DNA of 64,000 bases from DASQPR01 sp963831705 (GTDB lineage: Bacteria > Actinomycetota > Actinomycetes > Mycobacteriales > Micromonosporaceae), in NCBI GenBank assembly GCA_963831705.1, contig CAWHRE010000006.1:62001-126000 (forward strand). Reading direction: 5' to 3'. Positions 22,731 through 31,971 of this stretch are shown in pieces. The first letter of the stretch is position 1. Each line of letters opens with the position of its first letter. A program made the position numbers and the translations under genes. The notes beneath the pieces were generated by a model. It was not told the origin of the DNA and ran no database searches. It saw only the letters and a program-made list of their open reading frames with translations.

Positions 22731-23938
22731 CCGCACCGTCTCTGCTAGGCGTACGGCTCGAGCTGGACATCGCGCAGGTCGCACACGGCGGGTTCTGCAT
22801 CGCACACGCCGAGGACGGCCGTGTGGTTTTCGTCCGGCATTCGCTGCCGGGTGAGCGAGTGATCGCCGAGGTCACCGATGAGCGGTCGGGCTATTTGCGT
22901 GCGGACGCGATTGAGATCCTGTCCGCCTCGCCGGATCGCGTCCCGCCGCCGTGCGCCTACGCAGGGCCGGACCGCTGCGGCGGCTGTGACTTCCAACACG
23001 CGACCCCGGACGCGCAGCGCGAACTCAAGAGGTCCGTCGTGGTCGAGCAATTGACCAGGGTCGCGCGGATGACGCCGGCCGAGATCGAAGACCTGGGCGT
23101 ACGCGTGGAGCCGCTTCCCGGCGGCCCGCTCGGATGGCGTACGCGCCTGCGTTACACCGTGGACGCGACCGGCCGCGCCGGACTTCTGAAGCATCGGTCG
23201 CACGAGGTCGTACCGGTGGACAAGTGCCTGATCGCGGTGCCGGGCATTCAGAACGCGCCGGTGACCGGCGAGGCTTGGCCGACCGATGACCAGGTCGACG
23301 TCGTCGCATCGTCGGAGGGCGACGTCACGGTGCTGGCCGGTACGGCTGCGCGCACCCGGAGGGTCTCCGGACCGGCGCGGGTGCGTGAGCGCGTCGGCGA
23401 CCGTGAGTGGGCGTTGGACCCGGCCGCGTTCTGGCAAGTCCACCCGGACGCGGCAGCGACGTTCGTCACGTGCGTGCTGGAGATGCTCGCGCCGCGGCCC
23501 GGCGAACGGGCCTGGGACCTGTATGGCGGAGCCGGTGTATTCGCCGCCGCTCTCGCCTCGGCGGTGGGCCCAACGGGTGCGGTCACGCTCGTCGAGACGG
23601 ACTCGAAGGCGGTCTTGTCGGCTTCCACGAACCTCGCCGACCTGCCGCAGATAACGATCGTGCAATCCCGGGTCGAGGTGGCACGGCTGCGCGGCGGCGC
23701 CGACATCGTGGTGCTGGATCCGCCCCGGTCGGGGGCCGGTGCGCGAGTGGTGAACATGCTGGTCACGGCCGCGCCGCGGGCAATTGCGTACGTGGCGTGC
23801 GATCCGGCCGCGCTGGCCCGCGACGTCGCAACGTTCCGTGCGGCGGGCTGGAATCTGGCCCGGTTGCGGTCGTTCGACGCGTTCCCGATGACCCACCACA
23901 TCGAATGCGTAGCCCTCCTCACGCCGCCAACGCCCTGA
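22727..23938 (+). CDS. TrmA/RlmC-family class I RNA (uracil-5-)methyltransferase with TRAM domain
   Basis: The 403-residue protein has an N-terminal TRAM RNA-binding domain (LELDIAQVAHGGFCIAHAEDGRVVFVRHSLPGERV). A cysteine cluster (PPPCAYAGPDRCGGCDFQH) that may hold an iron-sulfur cluster comes next, and then the SAM-binding domain (AWDLYGGAGVFAAALASAVG, VTLVETD, VVLDPPRSGAG). The catalytic Cys is in AYVACDPAALARD and a general base region is the C-terminal FPMTHHIECVALL. It probably methylates a uridine in rRNA or tRNA. Its GTG overlaps the permease stop codon (GTGA), the same gene order as Rv2690c-Rv2689c. It must be read separately from the long overlapping frame that runs through the permease gene. 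Confidence 0.88.
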   Translation: MTAPSLLGVRLELDIAQVAHGGFCIAHAEDGRVVFVRHSLPGERVIAEVTDERSGYLRADAIEILSASPDRVPPPCAYAGPDRCGGCDFQHATPDAQRELKRSVVVEQLTRVARMTPAEIEDLGVRVEPLPGGPLGWRTRLRYTVDATGRAGLLKHRSHEVVPVDKCLIAVPGIQNAPVTGEAWPTDDQVDVVASSEGDVTVLAGTAARTRRVSGPARVRERVGDREWALDPAAFWQVHPDAAATFVTCVLEMLAPRPGERAWDLYGGAGVFAAALASAVGPTGAVTLVETDSKAVLSASTNLADLPQITIVQSRVEVARLRGGADIVVLDPPRSGAGARVVNMLVTAAPRAIAYVACDPAALARDVATFRAAGWNLARLRSFDAFPMTHHIECVALLTPPTP

Positions 23939-23944
23939 CCACTG

Positions 23945-24028
23945 TGATCGCAGATCTTGGCACGGATGGAAGCCCAGTACTGGGATCATGACGATTTGGC
24001 AGCGCTGACTCGCCAAGATCCGCGATCA
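23945..24028 (+). repeat. Family B repeat, copy 2 (84 bp)
   Basis: TGATCGCAGATCTTGG and CCAAGATCCGCGATCA are inverted ends; the centre holds GGGATCATGACGATTTGG. It starts 6 nt after the methyltransferase stop and ends 70 nt before dxs. Confidence 0.8.
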
Positions 24029-24084
24029 ACGCCGCGCCCTCACGCGAAGCGGGTCGGATGAGAGTGACGAGTGAGAGGGGCGGA

Positions 24085-24090
24085 TAGACT
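24085..24090 (+). promoter_or_regulatory. -10 box TAGACT before dxs
   Basis: TAGACT ends 8 nt before the ATG at 24099; no Shine-Dalgarno sequence is present. Confidence 0.4.
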
Positions 24091-24098
24091 GGCCGGTC

Positions 24099-26036
24099 AT
24101 GAGCGCACACTCGGCAGACCGGTCCGGAAACACCCCCTCCGGACTACTCGCCAGCATTTCCGGCCCGGCCGATCTTCGTGACCTGTCGACGGCCGATCTG
24201 ACGCTTCTGGCAGCGGAAATCCGCGACTTCCTGGTGGACAAGGTCTCCCGTACCGGTGGGCACCTCGGTCCGAATCTCGGCGTGGTCGAGATGACGCTCG
24301 CCGTGCACCGGGTCTTCGATTCGCCGAAGGACCGAGTGCTGTTCGACACCGGCCACCAGGCGTACGTACACAAGATCGTCACCGGTCGTCAGGACGGCTT
24401 CGACCTGCTGCGCCAGCGTGGCGGTCTCTCCGGATACCCGAGCCAGGCCGAGTCGGACCACGACACGATCGAGAATTCGCACGCGTCCACCGCGTTGTCG
24501 TACGCCGACGGGGTCGCCAAGGCGTTCGCGCTGCGTGGCGAGGATCGGCACGTGGTCGCGATCGTCGGTGACGGCGCACTGACCGGCGGCATGTGCTGGG
24601 AAGCGCTCAACAACATCGCGTCGACCGACAACCCGCTCGTGATCATCGTGAATGACAACGGCCGGTCGTACTCGCCGACGATCGGCGGCCTCGCCGACCA
24701 TCTGGCGACGCTGCGGCTGAACCCGCGCTACGAGCGCGTACTCGATGTCGTGAAGGATGCGCTCGGCCGTACGCCCCTGGTCGGCGCGCCGCTGTTCGAA
24801 GCGCTCCACGCGATGAAGAAGGGCATGAAGGACGCGCTCGCGCCGCAGGGCATGTTCGAGGATCTCGGCCTCAAGTACGTGGGCCCGGTCGACGGCCACG
24901 ACATCGAAGCGATGGAGTCCGCGCTGCGCCGGGCGAAGCGGTTCGGCGGCCCGGTGATCGTGCACGCGGTGACTCGCAAGGGCTACGGCTACCGCCCGGC
25001 CGAGGACGACGAGGCCGATTGTCTGCATGGGCCGGGCGCGTTCGACCGGGAGACCGGCAAGCTGCTCGCGATGCCGTCACTGAAGTGGACGTCGGTATTC
25101 GCCGACGAACTCGTCGCGATCGCGGACGAACGCGAGGACGTGGTCGGCATCACGGCCGCGATGGCCGAGCCGACCGGCATCGCAAAGATGATGGCGAAGT
25201 ACCCGAAGCGGGCGTACGACGTCGGCATCGCGGAGCAGCACGCGATCACGTCCGCGGCGGGCCTGGCGATCGGCGGCATGCACCCGGTCGTCGCGGTCTA
25301 CGCCACGTTCCTGAACCGCGCGTTCGATCAGGTACTGCTCGACGTGGCGATGCACCGGCTGCCCGTGACGATCGTGCTCGACCGGGCCGGGATCACCGGG
25401 CCGGACGGTCCGAGCCACTACGGCATCTGGGACATGTCGGTCTTCGGCGTCGTACCGGGGCTGCGGATCGCCGCACCTCGCGACGCGGCAACGGTTCGCG
25501 AGGAACTCCGCGAAGCGGTCGGGATTTCGGACGGGCCGACGATCGTACGGTTCCCGACCGGCAGCGTACCGGCTGATCTTCCAGCTCTGTACCGGCGCGG
25601 CACCGTCGATGTGCTGGCCGAGAACGAGTCACACGACGTGCTGCTCGTACCGGTCGGCGCGTTTGCGCACCTGGGCATGGATGTGGCCGCTCGCCTGGCC
25701 GATCAGGGCTACGGCGTTACCGTCGTCGACCCGCGCTGGATCCGCCCGGTACCGGTCGAACTGGTCGCGATGGCCCGCGAGCACGGACTCGTAGTCACGA
25801 TCGAAGACGGCGTACGGACGGGTGGCGTCGGCGACGCGCTCGCGAAGGCGATGCGGGACGGCGGCGTGACCACACCGCTGCGCGACTTCGGCGTCGCACT
25901 CGACTGGCACCCACACGGCACTCGTTCGGAGATCCTCGCCGATCTCGGTCTGACGCCGGCCGACATCTCGCGCGACATCCTGGCTGCGCTGTCCGACCAG
26001 GTGGCAAAGATCCCCGCACCGGCCGCAGAGAGGTAA
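24099..26036 (+). CDS. dxs: 1-deoxy-D-xylulose-5-phosphate synthase
   Basis: The 645-residue cytoplasmic enzyme condenses pyruvate and glyceraldehyde 3-phosphate to DXP, the first step of the MEP isoprenoid pathway. The N-terminal thiamine diphosphate domain has SRTGGHLGPNLGVVEMTLAVH, FDTGHQAYVHKIVTGR and the GDG motif GDGALTGGMCWEALNN ... VIIVNDNGRSYSPTIGG. The middle domain has VGIAEQHAITSAAGLA with the catalytic Glu, and LDRAGITGPDGPSHYGIWDMS; the C-terminal transketolase domain ends the protein. Length and motifs are those of Dxs. It is followed after 47 nt by the beta-propeller gene cluster, which has its own -10 box. Confidence 0.95.
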   Translation: MSAHSADRSGNTPSGLLASISGPADLRDLSTADLTLLAAEIRDFLVDKVSRTGGHLGPNLGVVEMTLAVHRVFDSPKDRVLFDTGHQAYVHKIVTGRQDGFDLLRQRGGLSGYPSQAESDHDTIENSHASTALSYADGVAKAFALRGEDRHVVAIVGDGALTGGMCWEALNNIASTDNPLVIIVNDNGRSYSPTIGGLADHLATLRLNPRYERVLDVVKDALGRTPLVGAPLFEALHAMKKGMKDALAPQGMFEDLGLKYVGPVDGHDIEAMESALRRAKRFGGPVIVHAVTRKGYGYRPAEDDEADCLHGPGAFDRETGKLLAMPSLKWTSVFADELVAIADEREDVVGITAAMAEPTGIAKMMAKYPKRAYDVGIAEQHAITSAAGLAIGGMHPVVAVYATFLNRAFDQVLLDVAMHRLPVTIVLDRAGITGPDGPSHYGIWDMSVFGVVPGLRIAAPRDAATVREELREAVGISDGPTIVRFPTGSVPADLPALYRRGTVDVLAENESHDVLLVPVGAFAHLGMDVAARLADQGYGVTVVDPRWIRPVPVELVAMAREHGLVVTIEDGVRTGGVGDALAKAMRDGGVTTPLRDFGVALDWHPHGTRSEILADLGLTPADISRDILAALSDQVAKIPAPAAER

Positions 26037-26071
26037 CCCGCGAAGGGTAGGCCGAACGTCGGGTGGCCAGC

Positions 26072-26077
26072 TAGCGT
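26072..26077 (+). promoter_or_regulatory. -10 box TAGCGT before the beta-propeller cluster
   Basis: TAGCGT ends 6 nt before the GTG at 26084, so the first gene of the cluster is probably transcribed leaderless from here. Confidence 0.5.
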
Positions 26078-26083
26078 TGGGCC

Positions 26084-27467
26084 GTGCTGATCGATCTGGG
26101 CGACGTCACCGATGTGGATGCCGTCGCGCCGGTGCCTCGTCGGCCGGGTCCGCTGCTGCTCCGGCAGACGTTCGCCGCGGTCGGCGTAGCCGCGCTCGTG
26201 TTCGTCTCGGTGGCGGGATCGGCGGGTGGCGCCGCGGGCCCGATCGCGTTCGCCGCTCGCGTACCGGTCGCGTCCGGCGCGCAACTGCTGGTCACCGATG
26301 GCCACGCCGTCATCGTGGACGCTACCGCGGGCAGTGCCCGGATCAGCGCGTACGCACTTCCGGGCGGCGCCCGCCAATGGTCGGAGCGGCTGTCGGTGGC
26401 GGACTCGGGTGCCGACGTGTTCGTCGTGGGTACGACCGTCGTCGTCGATGAAACGAACGACCTTCATGCCGACGTGGATGAAGGATTCGACCTGCGCACC
26501 GGCCGTCGAGTGTGGAGCTACCCGGCGAACCGGACCTGGATCACCTCGGCCGGGCTCGCGATTGCTGTCGAGCCGTCGCCGGACCAGTCACCGGGACAGC
26601 TCGAAGACCTGGCGACAGCGCCGGACCAGACCGCAGGCAACGACAGTCTCGCCGTGATCGACCCGGCGACCGGCAAGCCCCGCTGGACCGTGGCGCTCGG
26701 TCCGAGCTGCAGTGTCGCGTCGATCAACGCGAACGGCGCTGCCCCGATCACCGGCTTCGTCGAGATCTGTCCGACCGCCCAGGAGCTGATCCGGATCAAC
26801 CTTGCGACCGGCGGGATCGAGTCGTATCGCCAGGTCGACCTGGCCGGCGTCTACGTCTCCGTACGTCGTGACGATCCGGCCGGAACTGGCCTACGTCGGA
26901 TCGGTGACGCTGGTCGCGGTCCAGGACTCTGCGACGATCGTGCTGTCCGCATTCCGGACGAGCGACTTCGAGCCACTCTGGACCGGGTATCCGATCGGGG
27001 CCGGTGCCATCGTCGGCGGCTGCGACAACGTGCTGTGTATCGACGACGGCAGTGGCGTGGTCGAGCGCGTCGATCCGATCCTCGGTGCGAAACTGGGCGC
27101 CGAGCCGGGTGCCCCGGCCGGTGGGACGCGCGCGGCGGTCTCGTTCGTCGCCCGGTTCGGCATCCACGAGATCGTGGTCGTGCCGCCCGGGCAGACGCCG
27201 GCCGTACAGTCGCTGCCGGTGACGATCGACTTCGAATCGGTGATTGCGAGCGGGCACGGTGCGCCGACCCCGGAATGGTCGGCCGGCGTTGCCGGTGAAC
27301 TTTGGATCGGTGAACAGGTCGCCACCGGGACGGAGACCGAGGTGCGGACGCTCGGTGTCCTGCGCGACGTACCGGAGGCGTGCATAGCGATACAGAGCGA
27401 TGCGCTTCATCGCTACGTCGCGTGCGCGACCGCATTGCATCAGTTGTCGCTATGGCAGGTCGGGTAG
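26084..27467 (+). pseudogene. Membrane-anchored PQQ-like beta-propeller protein 1 (one frameshift)
   Basis: The gene begins with the shared cytoplasmic motif LIDLGDV, a Pro-rich segment and one membrane helix (FAAVGVAALVFVSVAGSAGG), so the rest should face outside. The propeller part has the paralog landmarks RISAYALPGGARQWSERL, VIDPATGKPRWTVALGPSC and SDFEPLWTGYPIG. It also keeps three cysteine pairs also found in the two paralogs: C in GPSCSV with C in VEICPT, the CX4C of GGCDNVLCIDD, and a C-terminal pair (EACIAI ... VACATAL). Near 26868 the frame shifts by one base; both parts align well with the intact copy at 30596. No enzyme residues are recognised. Either a sequencing error or a recent mutation. 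Confidence 0.75.
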
Positions 27468-27472
27468 GCGTC

Positions 27473-28783
27473 ATGCTGATCGAGTTGGGCGAGATCTCGG
27501 CGGAATCCATCGCGCCGCCCCCACCGCCGCCACGCGTTCGTGCGGGACACCGCCGCGCGGTCCTCGCCGCCCTGCTGCTGATCGTCACGCTGGCCGGACT
27601 GGGATCGTCAAGCGTCCTGCATCCGGCCGCTGACGAAGATCGCCGGCATGCCGGTGGGCTCGGACCCGAACATCATGGTCAGCGGCGCCCACGCGGTGAT
27701 CCTGGATACCTACGGAAAGAACAGCACGATCAGCTCGTACGCGCTGCCGGACGGAGCCCGCGAATGGACGTCGCCGATGCTCGGGACAGCGCTCAACGCG
27801 GACGCGTTCGTCACCGGCGGAACGATCATCGTCGACGCTCCGGCAACCGTCACCGGGAACGTGATGCAGGCGTTCGACCAACGTTCCGGCCGATCGCTGT
27901 GGCACGACGATGCCGAGGCCGCGATCATGGTGCGGTCCGGGATTGCTGGAATACGCCCAGGACGACCAGGGTGCGGTTACCGTACGCGTGATCGATCCGT
28001 CGACCGGTGCGATCCGCTGGAGTATGCCGCTGAGCGGTGCCTGCGTGACCACGCTCGACCAGTTCGACGCGGTACAGGCATCCGGCTTGTTGATCGCTTG
28101 CCCGGGGACATCGGGCGCCGGCACGTTGACACGTGTCGACATCGACAGCGGCCTGGTGACCGCCCGGAGTTCGTACCGGTTCGCGACCGGGATCGGAGAA
28201 GCGTCGTTGCCGGTGAATCTCCTGCCGGTCAGCGGTGCGGCGATCTTGTATGTGGACGCGCTCGGGCCGATCTCGATCCAAGCGTTCCGGGAGACCGACC
28301 TTACGGCGCTGTGGTCGCAGGACGCGGCTGCGCCCGACGGTGTGCTCGAACCGTGCGAACCAGATCTGTGCGTGATCTCTACCGAAGACGGGTCTCAGCA
28401 GGTCATCGATGCGATCACCGGCCGGCCGGCCACGGCTCCTCCGCCCACCGATGACACGGTGCCGATGACCAACGTCAACATTGCGGTCCCGCTCTCGACC
28501 GTGATCGTGGTCGCACTCAAGCCGAACCAGTTCCGGGTCGGGAACACGGCAACGCCCGGCTTCGAATTCGACAACGCGCAGGAGCAGGGCCAGTCCATCC
28601 CGCTCCCGACGGCGGTGACGGGCGATACGTGGGTCGCGGAGCTGACCGGAAACGGTGCGGCGACGTTGATCCGGCCGATCGCCGAGTCTGCCCGGATTCC
28701 GCGGCGGCTGCGTCGTCTTCGACTCATATCTTGCCTGCTCAGACCGCCCTCATCACGTTTCCTTCTGGCGCCTGCCGCAATAG
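27473..28783 (+). pseudogene. Membrane-anchored PQQ-like beta-propeller protein 2 (three frameshifts)
   Basis: It starts 5 nt after the previous gene with MLIELGEISAES and a single helix (RRAVLAALLLIVTLAGLGSSS). Pieces in successive frames reproduce the paralog pattern: VSGAHAVILDTYGKNSTISSYALPDGAREWTS, then VIDPSTGAIRWSMPLSGACV, then EPCEPDLCVISTEDG. The final part, after a shift near 28700, reads GGCVVFDSYLACSDRPHHVSFWRLPQ and stops at 28783. Shifts lie near 27635, 27940 and 28700. The conserved cysteines are all kept, as in the neighbours, which speaks against long-term decay. The corrected length is about 435 residues, like the intact copy. Confidence 0.7.
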
Positions 28784-28812
28784 CTGTGTAGTCCGTGGAT
28801 GACACGGCCGGG

Positions 28813-28818
28813 TAAGTT
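28813..28818 (+). promoter_or_regulatory. -10 box TAAGTT before the response regulator gene
   Basis: TAAGTT ends 6 nt before the ATG at 28825, suggesting the two-component genes also have their own promoter inside the cluster. Confidence 0.5.
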
Positions 28819-28824
28819 GGCGCG

Positions 28825-29487
28825 ATGCGGGTTCTAGTGGTGGAGGACGAGCGCAACATCGCCGATGCGATCGCACGCGGGTTGCGCCGCGCCGGCATGG
28901 CGGTCGACGTGGCATATGACGGGACGACCGGCCACGAAATGGCGTTCGTGACACGCTACGACGTCCTGGTGCTCGATCGGGACCTTCCGGGCGTCCACGG
29001 CGACGAGATCTGCGCCGATCTGGTGGCGGCCGGCACGCTCACCCGAATCCTGATGTTGACCGCCAGTGGCACCGTCGCCGACCGAGTCGAGGGTCTCGGC
29101 CTCGGTGCCGACGACTACCTGCCGAAGCCGTTCGCGTTTGACGAGCTGCTGGCCCGGGTGCGCGCTCTCGGGCGGCGGTCATCCCCGGTCGCGCCGCCGA
29201 TCCTGACCGCCGCCGACGTCGCGCTGGACCCGGCCCGCCGTACGGTGACGAGGGCGGACAAGCCGCTCGATCTCGGCAAGAAGGAGTTCGGCCTGCTGGA
29301 GGAGCTTCTCAAGGCACGCGGATCGGTGGTTTCGACCGAGGAGCTGCTGGAACGCGTCTGGGATGCCAACGCCGACCCGTTCACCACGATCGTGCGCGTG
29401 ACGATGATGACGCTCCGGAAGAAGTTGGGCGACCCGCCGCTGATCGAGACCGTGGTCGGCGTTGGCTACCGGATCGCGGCGGAGTAG
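28825..29487 (+). CDS. OmpR/PhoB-family response regulator
   Basis: The 220-residue cytoplasmic protein has a receiver domain (MRVLVVEDERNIADAIARGL) with the phosphorylated residue Asp51 in VLVLDRDLPG, Thr79 in MLTASG and Lys101 in YLPKPFAF. A winged-helix DNA-binding domain (LDPARRTVTRADKPLDLGKKEFGLLEELLKARGSVVSTEELLERVWDANADPFTTIVRVTMMTLRKKLG) follows. The histidine kinase gene starts 7 nt after it. The pair sits between the second and third beta-propeller genes, all on one strand, so its target or input probably involves those surface proteins; this is inferred from position only. Confidence 0.92.
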   Translation: MRVLVVEDERNIADAIARGLRRAGMAVDVAYDGTTGHEMAFVTRYDVLVLDRDLPGVHGDEICADLVAAGTLTRILMLTASGTVADRVEGLGLGADDYLPKPFAFDELLARVRALGRRSSPVAPPILTAADVALDPARRTVTRADKPLDLGKKEFGLLEELLKARGSVVSTEELLERVWDANADPFTTIVRVTMMTLRKKLGDPPLIETVVGVGYRIAAE

Positions 29488-29494
29488 CCACCGC

Positions 29495-30583
29495 ATGACC
29501 ATGTACGGGCAGGTCAAGCAGCGACGGCTGCGGCCGACACTGCGGCTGCGGCTCGCCTTCGTCAACGGTGCCGTGCTCGGTGCGGTCGCGGTGGCGATCG
29601 CCGCGGTCGCGCTCGTGTTCGGTACGCATCGGATCGCGATGGCGATCGTGGCGGTTGCCGTGATCACGGTCGCCGGGGTGGTCGCCGGGTACTACGTCGT
29701 GGCTCGGGCCCTGCGGCCGTTGCAGCAGGTCACCGCGACCGCACGCCGACTGTCCGGCGAAACGATGGATCAGCGGATCGGCTACAAGGGTGTGGACGAC
29801 GAGGTCGCGGAGCTGGCTTCGACGTTCGACGCGATGCTCGACCGGCTGGCCGAATCGTTCGAGGCGCAGAAGCGCTTTGTTGCCAACGCTTCGCACGAAC
29901 TGCGTACGCCGCTGGCCGTGATGCGGACCGAGATCGACGTGACGATGTCCGATCCGGACGTCGATATGGCGGAATACCGCCGGATGGCGATCGTGGTGCG
30001 GGACGCGTCGCAGCGGATGAACGCGCTGATCGAATCGTTGCTCGTTCTGGCCCGATCCGAGGCGCAGAAGGGCCGGCGGCTGGTTCGCAAGGTCGAGACC
30101 GAACTCGGACGCGGCGTGGTCCCGGCGCTGTCGTCGGTCGAGCGCGAAGCCGGTCGACTCGGACTCGAAATCGAGACCGACCTTCAGCCCGCTCCGGTCG
30201 TCGGCGATCCCGGCCTGCTCGACCGGCTGGCCGGAAACCTGATCGAGAATGCGGTGCGCTACAACCACGGTCAAGGGCGCCTGTGGGTACGCACATGGTC
30301 GGACGACACGTACTCGAGTCTCGTGGTCGGCAATACCGGCTTCGAGGTCGATCCGGCCGACGTACCCCGGCTGTTTGAAGCGTTCCGGCGGGGCGTACGG
30401 GACCGGACCGGCTCACGCGGCGCGGGCCTCGGTCTGTCCATTGTTCGTGCCGTCTGCGAAGCGCACGGCGCGACGGTCGGCGCGGTCGCATTGCCGGGCG
30501 GCGGCCTGGAAGTTACCGTGACGATGCCGGCCGCAGGTACCACGCCGATTGCGACCGGAACCGCGTCCGTGCAGGTGGCATAG
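29495..30583 (+). CDS. Sensor histidine kinase with minimal extracellular loop
   Basis: From the ATG at 29495 the protein has 362 residues. Two membrane helices (about 22-43 and 47-70) are joined by only a three-residue outside loop (Thr-His-Arg), so there is essentially no extracytoplasmic sensor domain. A HAMP domain (70-121) follows, then the phospho-acceptor region FVANASHELRTPLAVMRTEID (His134) and an ATPase domain with N-box NLIENAVRYNHG, GNTG in place of the usual D-x-G-x-G, and GAGLGLSIVRAV. Kinases this shape usually sense within the membrane or through a partner protein. Its neighbours on both sides are single-helix proteins with large exported propellers, which could provide that input. 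It lies 12 nt before the third propeller gene. Confidence 0.9.
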   Translation: MTMYGQVKQRRLRPTLRLRLAFVNGAVLGAVAVAIAAVALVFGTHRIAMAIVAVAVITVAGVVAGYYVVARALRPLQQVTATARRLSGETMDQRIGYKGVDDEVAELASTFDAMLDRLAESFEAQKRFVANASHELRTPLAVMRTEIDVTMSDPDVDMAEYRRMAIVVRDASQRMNALIESLLVLARSEAQKGRRLVRKVETELGRGVVPALSSVEREAGRLGLEIETDLQPAPVVGDPGLLDRLAGNLIENAVRYNHGQGRLWVRTWSDDTYSSLVVGNTGFEVDPADVPRLFEAFRRGVRDRTGSRGAGLGLSIVRAVCEAHGATVGAVALPGGGLEVTVTMPAAGTTPIATGTASVQVA

Positions 30584-30595
30584 GGAGAGGCGTTC

Positions 30596-31894
30596 GTGGT
30601 CATCGATCTCGGAGATCGCCACTTCGACGAGCTCACGATCGAGCCGCCTCAGTGGAGCGCCGGTCGACGCCGCGCCGGTGCGATTGGGCTGGTGGTTCTC
30701 GCGCTGCTTCTGGCGGTTGGCGGTTCGACGATTCCGATCGATCCACTGCCACTCGTTGCCACCGTACCGGTTGCATCGGATGCACACCTGCTGATCAAAG
30801 ACGGTCAAGCGTTCGTGCTCGACGATGTGAACGGGCAGTCCCGGGTGAACGCGTACGCGCTTCCGACCGGCCGTCACCTATGGTCCGCACCGGTCGCCGG
30901 CAACACTACGACGGCAAGCATGTTCGTGATAGGGAAGTTCCTCATCGTCGATCCGACGTCGGATGACAACGACCGGCCGAGCGTGCAGGCGTTCGGGCTC
31001 GCGAGCGGTGCTCCGGCGTGGGAGGCGGCCACGCATGGTGTGGTCAACACGTCGGCCGGCCTTCTGACCGTGGACCCGAACTGGCCGGCGGTAGCCCTCG
31101 GCGGAAGTTACGGGATCGGCGTGATCGATCCGGCCAGTGGGCGGACGCGCTGGACCGTGCCGATCGGCGCCTCCTGCAGCGTGACGTACAACGACGCGGG
31201 GGATGCCGCATCACGTGTCCTGCTCGTGTTCTGTGCGGATGGGAACGAACTGAGTGCGTACGACCTGAACACCGGAGAGCTGCGGGCGCGTGGTCATTAC
31301 CGTGCGCCGGTGATCGCCACCACCCAGATGATGCCGCTTCTGATCGTCGCAGGCGTGATCGTCGTCTCGTCGCTGAATCACCCCGGCCTGTACGCCACTG
31401 GATACCGCACAAGCGATCTGACCGCGTTATGGAGCCGGAAGCCGCAGTCGTCCGGCACCACCGACGAGTTGCTTCAACCATGCGTACCGAACATCTGCGT
31501 GGATGGGACGGACGGCGTCACGACGTTGGATCCGCATACCGGACGGGTGATCTCGGTCCCTGAAACGACATCGGCCGCGGTCACGCGGTTCTATCCGCGC
31601 CGCGGGGTGCTGGAGTTCGTGGTCATTCCGCCCGATCGCCAATCCACGGCGGTGAGCTCGTTCGGCAGCGATGTGAACGTGGTGCCCGCAATGCCGGAAG
31701 GATCTTCCATGGACGTACAGGCCTACCTGCCGTCGCAGAATACGACCACATGGATCACCGAGCAGATCGGGTCGGCGTTCCGGCCTCTCGGTGCGGTGCC
31801 GCATGTGGGGGCGTCCTGCGTGTTCGTGTCGGTCTACGCCGCCTGTACGACCGCCGCCAACCGGCTCTCGCTCTATCGCATGCCCACTGCCTGA
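30596..31894 (+). CDS. Membrane-anchored PQQ-like beta-propeller protein 3 (intact copy)
   Basis: This 432-residue copy is the only one of three paralogs with an unbroken frame. GTG at 30596 follows GGGAGAGG at 30583-30590. The cytoplasmic N-terminus VIDLGDRHFDELTIEPPQW leads to one helix (AGAIGLVVLALLLAVGGSTI). The exported domain has repeating strands with RVNAYALPTGRHLWSAPV, GIGVIDPASGRTRWTVPIGASC and SDLTALWSRKP typical of PQQ-like propellers, but no PQQ or metal ligands are evident. Cysteine pairs match the paralogs: GASCSV/VFCADG, CVPNIC (CX4C) and SCVFVSVYAAC near the end. Role unknown; a ligand-binding or protein-docking surface for the adjacent kinase is an inference. Confidence 0.85.
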   Translation: MVIDLGDRHFDELTIEPPQWSAGRRRAGAIGLVVLALLLAVGGSTIPIDPLPLVATVPVASDAHLLIKDGQAFVLDDVNGQSRVNAYALPTGRHLWSAPVAGNTTTASMFVIGKFLIVDPTSDDNDRPSVQAFGLASGAPAWEAATHGVVNTSAGLLTVDPNWPAVALGGSYGIGVIDPASGRTRWTVPIGASCSVTYNDAGDAASRVLLVFCADGNELSAYDLNTGELRARGHYRAPVIATTQMMPLLIVAGVIVVSSLNHPGLYATGYRTSDLTALWSRKPQSSGTTDELLQPCVPNICVDGTDGVTTLDPHTGRVISVPETTSAAVTRFYPRRGVLEFVVIPPDRQSTAVSSFGSDVNVVPAMPEGSSMDVQAYLPSQNTTTWITEQIGSAFRPLGAVPHVGASCVFVSVYAACTTAANRLSLYRMPTA

Positions 31895-31919
31895 CCGGCG
31901 TTCCAAAGCCAGACAAAGG

Positions 31920-31957
31920 ATCAGGCCCGCACGCTGAGCGGAGCGCGCGGGCCTGAT
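31920..31957. terminator. Bidirectional terminator-like hairpin between the propeller cluster and glnA
   Basis: ATCAGGCCCGC (31920-31930) pairs with GCGGGCCTGAT (31947-31957) around a 16-nt loop. It lies 25 nt after the stop of the propeller gene and 14 nt after the stop of glnA on the other strand, so it may serve both. Confidence 0.65.
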
Positions 31958-31971
31958 ATCTCGGGGACTGC

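Noticed and set aside
21248..23938. A very long plus-strand frame of 896 codons running through the APC permease gene into the methyltransferase
   Set aside because: Only the last 403 codons (from the GTG at 22727) have protein-family features. The first part is an alternative-frame shadow of the permease, typical of high-GC DNA.
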